The notes beneath the pieces are model-generated. The model had not been told where the DNA came from. It saw only the letters and a program-made list of their open reading frames with translations, and ran no database searches. Of a stretch of 64,000 nt of DNA, positions 60,876 through 64,000 are shown piece after piece (position 1 is the first letter of the stretch; every line of letters starts with the position of its first letter). The position numbers and the translations under genes are program-made. Source of the stretch: JAYVYM01 sp046593925 (GTDB lineage: Bacteria; Actinomycetota; Actinomycetes; Mycobacteriales; SCTD01); the NCBI GenBank assembly GCA_046593925.1, contig JBKJQN010000097.1:76161-140160 (forward strand). Reading direction: 5' to 3'.

Positions 60876-61094
60876 CTACAAATCTGTCGGCAGCCGCCCT
60901 GCATCGAGGTCGGACAGCAGAACGTCGAGCCTGGCCGATGCGCGCCCGACGTCGTGCTTGCTGGCGTCGGTCAGCGCAAGAAGCCGGCGGGTGACACGGG
61001 CTTTGGCCTCGCCGTTGACGTCGAGACGACGGACCCGGGCGTGCGCCGCCTTGAGCCGGACCGCGAGCTCGGCCGCCTGCTCCTGCTCACTCAA
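60876..61094 (-). CDS. Small helical hypothetical protein between leuD and hupB
   Basis: 72 residues from a TTG overlapping the leuD stop (TTGA). Sequence is charged and helical: AAELAVRLKAAHARVRRL, then DASKHDVGRASARLDVLLSDL. No known domain. The overlap with leuD and GC-rich third positions support translation. Proteins with the SKxDVxRASARLD pattern may exist in other actinomycetes. Function unknown. Confidence 0.62.
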   Translation of the reverse strand: MSEQEQAAELAVRLKAAHARVRRLDVNGEAKARVTRRLLALTDASKHDVGRASARLDVLLSDLDAGRLPTDL

Positions 61095-61693
61095 GACGGC
61101 AGGACGGCGACCGGCTTGTGGGCCGGCCGGCGGCCCTCGTACGCCGTGATGTCGGCGTCGTGCGTGAGCGTGAGGCCGATGTCGTCCAGCCCCTCGAGCA
61201 GCCGCCAGCGGGTGAAGTCGTCCATGGGGAACGCCGCCACGAGCGGGTCCGGCCCGGCGCCGGCGCGCAGCTCGCGGGCCTGCAGGTCCACGGTCACCAG
61301 GGTCGCCGGGTCGGCCTCGACCATGGTCATCAGCCGGTCGACGGCGTCAGCCGGCAGCTGGACCGGGAGCAGGCCACCCTTGAGCGCGTTGCCACGGAAG
61401 ATGTCGGCGAACCGCGAGCTGACGACCGCCCGGAAGCCGAAGTCCTGCAGCGCCCAGACAGCGTGCTCGCGGGACGAGCCCGTCCCGAAGTTCTCCCCCG
61501 CCACGAGCACGCTCGCCCCCGGGTGCCGGTGCAGCACGAAGTCGGGGTCCTCGCGCCACTCGCTGAACAGGCCGGCACCGAAGCCCGTGCGCTCGACCCG
61601 CTTGAGCCAGTCGCTCGGGATGATCTGGTCGGTGTCGACGTCACTGCGGCGCAGTGGGGCCGCAGTCCCGGTGTGGGTGGTGAAGGCGTCCAT
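61091..61693 (-). CDS. leuD: 3-isopropylmalate dehydratase small subunit
   Basis: 200 residues. DVDTDQIIPSDWLKR and GENFGTGSSREHAVWAL are the swivel-domain substrate-binding motifs. With LeuC it isomerises 2- to 3-isopropylmalate in leucine synthesis. The ATG lies one base after the leuC stop. Confidence 0.96.
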   Translation of the reverse strand: MDAFTTHTGTAAPLRRSDVDTDQIIPSDWLKRVERTGFGAGLFSEWREDPDFVLHRHPGASVLVAGENFGTGSSREHAVWALQDFGFRAVVSSRFADIFRGNALKGGLLPVQLPADAVDRLMTMVEADPATLVTVDLQARELRAGAGPDPLVAAFPMDDFTRWRLLEGLDDIGLTLTHDADITAYEGRRPAHKPVAVLPS

Positions 61694-61694
61694 G

Positions 61695-63098
61695 TCAGAC
61701 CTCCTGCAGGTCGGCCGGCGCCGTCAGGCGGCCGGTGAGCGCTGTCGCGGCGGCGACCTCCGGGCTGACAAGGTGCGTACGGCCACCGCGGCCCTGCCGC
61801 CCCTCGAAATTGCGATTGGACGTCGAGGCGCTGCGCTCGCCCGGCGAGAGGGTGTCCGGGTTCATGCCCAGACACATCGAGCAGCCGGCGTTGCGCCAGT
61901 CGAACCCGGCGTCGCGGAAGACGACGTCGAGCCCCTCCTGCTCCGCCTGCCGCTTCACCAGCATCGAGCCCGGTACGACCATCGCGCGCACGCCTGCCGC
62001 GACGCGGTGGCCCTTGACGACCGCGGCCGCGGCGCGCAGGTCCTCCATCCGGCCGTTGGTACAGGAGCCGAGGAACACCGTGTCGACAGCGACGTCCCGC
62101 ATCCGGGTCCCCGCCGTCAGCCCCATGTACGCCAGCGCCCGCTCGGCGGAGTCGCGCTCGTTGCCGGCCGGCAGGGCCTGCGGATCGGGCACCACGCCGC
62201 CGAGCGAGACACCCTGGCCCGGGTTGGTGCCCCAGGTGACGAACGGCGTGACGGCCGACGCGTCCAGGAAGACCTCGGCGTCGAACTCGGCACCGGGGTC
62301 GGTGCGCAGCGTGTCCCACTCCGCGACAGCGGCGTCCCAGTCGGCGCCCTGCGGAGCGTGCGGGCGGCCCTTCAGGTAGGCGTACGTCGTGGCGTCCGGG
62401 GTCACCATGCCGGCCCGCGCGCCCCACTCGATGCTCATGTTGCAAACCGTCATGCGGCCTTCCATCGACAGCGCCTCGACCGCCTCACCGCGGTACTCGA
62501 CGAGGTAGCCCTGCCCCCCGCCGGTGCCGACCTGGGTGATCAGCGCCAGCACCAGGTCCTTGGCGGTGACGCCGGGCTGCAGGCGGCCCTGGACCGTGAC
62601 GGCCATCGTCAGCGGGCGCGGCAGCGGGAGCGTCTGGGTGGCAAGCACGTGCTCGACCTCGCTGGTCCCGATCCCGAAGGCCAGCGCGCCGAACGCACCG
62701 TGCGTGCTCGTATGGCTGTCGCCACAGACGATCGTCATGCCGGGCTGTGTGACTCCCAGCTGCGGCCCGATGACGTGCACGATCCCCTGGCCCGCGTCGC
62801 CCATCGGCAGCAGCCGTACGCCGAACTCCGCGCAGTTGCGGCGCAGGGTCTCGACCTGGGTGCGGCTGACCGGATCGGTGATGACCAGCGCGGTGTCGGT
62901 GGGGACGTTGTGGTCCTCCGTGGCGAGGGTGAGGTCGGGGCGGCGCACGCCCCGCCCTGCCAGCCGCAGCCCGTCGAAGGCCTGCGGACTGGTCACCTCG
63001 TGCACGAGGTGCAGATCGATGTAGAGCAGGTCGGGCTCGCCCGGCGCCTGCCGGACGACGTGGCTGTCCCAGACCTTCTCCGCCAGCGTCCGAGTCAT
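61695..63098 (-). CDS. leuC: 3-isopropylmalate dehydratase large subunit
   Basis: 467 residues from an ATG with AAGGAGG upstream. The aconitase-fold [4Fe-4S] cluster ligands are the Cys in LGSCTNGRMEDL and the pair in CSMCLGMNPD. LYIDLHLVHEVTSPQAF and VCGDSHTSTHGAFGAL are further family motifs. The promoter must lie in the 47-bp gap to the divergent IclR gene, which also holds a palindrome. Confidence 0.96.
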   Translation of the reverse strand: MTRTLAEKVWDSHVVRQAPGEPDLLYIDLHLVHEVTSPQAFDGLRLAGRGVRRPDLTLATEDHNVPTDTALVITDPVSRTQVETLRRNCAEFGVRLLPMGDAGQGIVHVIGPQLGVTQPGMTIVCGDSHTSTHGAFGALAFGIGTSEVEHVLATQTLPLPRPLTMAVTVQGRLQPGVTAKDLVLALITQVGTGGGQGYLVEYRGEAVEALSMEGRMTVCNMSIEWGARAGMVTPDATTYAYLKGRPHAPQGADWDAAVAEWDTLRTDPGAEFDAEVFLDASAVTPFVTWGTNPGQGVSLGGVVPDPQALPAGNERDSAERALAYMGLTAGTRMRDVAVDTVFLGSCTNGRMEDLRAAAAVVKGHRVAAGVRAMVVPGSMLVKRQAEQEGLDVVFRDAGFDWRNAGCSMCLGMNPDTLSPGERSASTSNRNFEGRQGRGGRTHLVSPEVAAATALTGRLTAPADLQEV

Positions 63099-63126
63099 CG
63101 GCCGTCCTCCTTGCATCTCACCTGAT

Positions 63127-63145
63127 GGGATGGCAATGTCATCCC
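63127..63145. promoter_or_regulatory. Palindromic candidate IclR operator between leuC and the regulator gene
   Basis: GGGATG (63127-63132) and CATCCC (63140-63145) form a perfect 6-bp inverted repeat with a 7-base spacer. It ends one base before the regulator's preferred GTG and lies ~30 bp from leuC. One dimeric regulator bound here could control both divergent genes. Confidence 0.55.
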
Positions 63146-63889
63146 GTGGAACAGACTAGCGGAGTTGGCGTCCTTGACAAGGCCCTGGCGGTCCTCGGCG
63201 CCGTCGAAGCGGGCGCAGACACCCTCGCCGCGCTCACCGAGCACACCGGGCTGTCCCGGGCGACCACCCATCGGCTGGCGGTGGCGCTGGAGGTCCACCG
63301 CCTGCTTGGTCGTGACATCTCGGGGCGCTGGCGCCTGGGACCGCGGCTCGGTGAACTCGTCGGCGCCGGGTCGGGCGACGTTCTCCTGGACCTGGCCCAG
63401 CCCGTGCTCGACCGGCTGCGCGACGCCACGGGCGAGAGCGCTCAGCTCTACCGCCGGCAAGGGTCATCGCGGCTGTGTGTGGCCGCGGCCGAGCGCCGCA
63501 GCGGGCTACGCGACACCGTGCCCGTCGGGACGCTGCTGCCGCTGACCGCCGGCTCTGCCGCGCAGGTGCTGCTCGCCTTCTCGCCCGACGACCCGCTGCT
63601 CGCCGGGGCGGCATTCGGGCCCCGGGTGTTGGCCGAGGTCCGCCGCCGCGGCTGGGCGCACTCGCTCGCCGAACGCGAGCAGGGGGTGGCTTCGGTCTCG
63701 GCGCCGGTGCCAGGAAACGGCTGCAGCGTGATCGCGGCGGTCAGCGTGTCCGGTCCGCTGGAGCGGCTCACCCGCTCCCCCGGGCGGCTCCACGCACCCG
63801 CCGTGCTGCAGGCCGCGGCGGAGCTTGGCCGGGCGGCGGCAGCTACCGGTCGGCCAAGCTCCGCCGTACCGGTCGGCCAGCGCAAGTGA
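63146..63889 (+). CDS. ndgR: IclR-family regulator, NdgR-like
   Basis: 247 residues from the GTG at 63146. The N-terminal winged helix is LAALTEHTGLSRATTHRLAVAL, followed by the IclR sensor domain (QLYRRQGSSRLCVAAAERRSGLR, VPVGTLLPLTAGSAAQVLL). In Streptomyces and relatives the divergent neighbour of leuCD is NdgR, which controls leucine and other amino-acid genes. The start lacks a clear ribosome-binding site; a longer frame from 63125 would overlap the operator. Function assigned mainly by synteny. Confidence 0.9.
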   Translation: MEQTSGVGVLDKALAVLGAVEAGADTLAALTEHTGLSRATTHRLAVALEVHRLLGRDISGRWRLGPRLGELVGAGSGDVLLDLAQPVLDRLRDATGESAQLYRRQGSSRLCVAAAERRSGLRDTVPVGTLLPLTAGSAAQVLLAFSPDDPLLAGAAFGPRVLAEVRRRGWAHSLAEREQGVASVSAPVPGNGCSVIAAVSVSGPLERLTRSPGRLHAPAVLQAAAELGRAAAATGRPSSAVPVGQRK

Positions 63890-63928
63890 CAGGTCGACCA
63901 GAGCCAGCTACGGGACGACGAGAGCCAG

Positions 63929-64000
63929 CTAGGGGTCGAGCAGTGTCGTGAGCCCCGTTATCCGCAGGATGCGATGCACGCGCGGGCCCGCGGCGACCAC
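63929..64000 (-). CDS. C-terminus of a STAS-like anti-sigma-factor antagonist (rest outside window)
   Basis: Only the last 23 codons are present: VAAGPRVHRILRITGLTTLL, then Asp-Pro and a TAG. The pattern V..VL.ITGL..LL is the typical last helix of STAS-domain proteins. The fragment is too short to be certain. Two short GAGCCAGCTA direct repeats (63901 and 63922) lie between it and the IclR gene, one at this stop. Confidence 0.5.
   Translation of the reverse strand: MVAAGPRVHRILRITGLTTLLDP

Noticed and set aside
1..64000. tRNA, rRNA, insertion sequences, prophage, CRISPR or restriction/defence genes
   Set aside because: No tRNA-like cloverleaf, TTC-arm motif, transposase, integrase, Cas or toxin-antitoxin signature was recognised on either strand.

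Overview
The window is high-GC DNA with GTG and TTG starts, many 1-8 nt gene overlaps and actinomycete-specific families (DUF2469, DUF3515, a SepIVA-like protein, CofC/FbiD for coenzyme F420, a HU protein with a Lys/Ala/Pro tail, a MutT1-type Nudix-phosphatase fusion). It is a chromosomal segment of an actinomycete. Gene order from thiL through ddlA, gpsA, cofC, ppk1, mutT1, hupB, leuD, leuC to an IclR regulator follows the Mycobacterium tuberculosis order as I remember it. The genus cannot be fixed from the sequence. I see no rRNA, tRNA, IS element, CRISPR array or phage gene.

Region 1 (1-8.5 kb): the end of a 2-hydroxyacid dehydrogenase and a Rieske membrane protein read rightward. They converge on a leftward translation and RNA-processing run: rpsP, khpA, rimM, trmD, rplS, lepB, a tandem-Nudix gene, rnhB, DUF2469, a low-complexity protein and yraN. 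Region 2 (8.6-18.5 kb): ffh, then a nitrogen block (amtB, two tandem P-II genes, glnD) with GlnR-like boxes before amtB and at the glnD start, then a methyltransferase, ftsY and a lipoprotein. Region 3 (18.5-32.3 kb): smc, acyP, mutM, rnc, acpP, plsX, rpmF, DUF177, sepIVA, coaD, rsmD, recG and a FakA-like protein, all leftward, with rpmB divergent. This run joins chromosome structure, fatty-acid and phospholipid synthesis, RNA processing, CoA synthesis and DNA repair.

Region 4 (32.3-44.9 kb): carbonic-anhydrase-like protein, RNase Z, a GAF protein, thiL, a stand-alone Lrp/AsnC sensor domain and a DUF3515 lipoprotein. A decayed accessory patch follows (36.3-39.0 kb: broken acetyltransferase, 9-bp tandem repeat, lone glycosyltransferase, ankyrin protein). 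Then come a GNAT protein, ddlA, a flavoprotein disulfide reductase, gpsA, plsC and cofC.

Region 5 (44.9-56.6 kb) is a galactoside-utilisation island between cofC and ppk1. The leftward arm encodes a GH42 beta-galactosidase, a DeoR regulator, GalT and an MsmK/UgpC-type ATPase. The rightward arm encodes a sugar-binding lipoprotein, two permeases, galactokinase and a GH36 alpha-galactosidase. Together they would import galacto-oligosaccharides, hydrolyse them and feed galactose into the Leloir pathway; galE and galM are not here.

Region 6 (56.7-64 kb): ppk1, mutT1, hupB, a small conserved-looking protein, leuD and leuC, with a divergent IclR regulator and a palindromic candidate operator. The window ends in the C-terminus of a STAS-like protein.

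The window is mostly core genome. The most informative observations are the duplicated P-II gene with its GlnR-like boxes and a 30-bp perfect palindrome before glnD, the galactoside island with an atypical galactokinase motif, and the decayed patch before ddlA.
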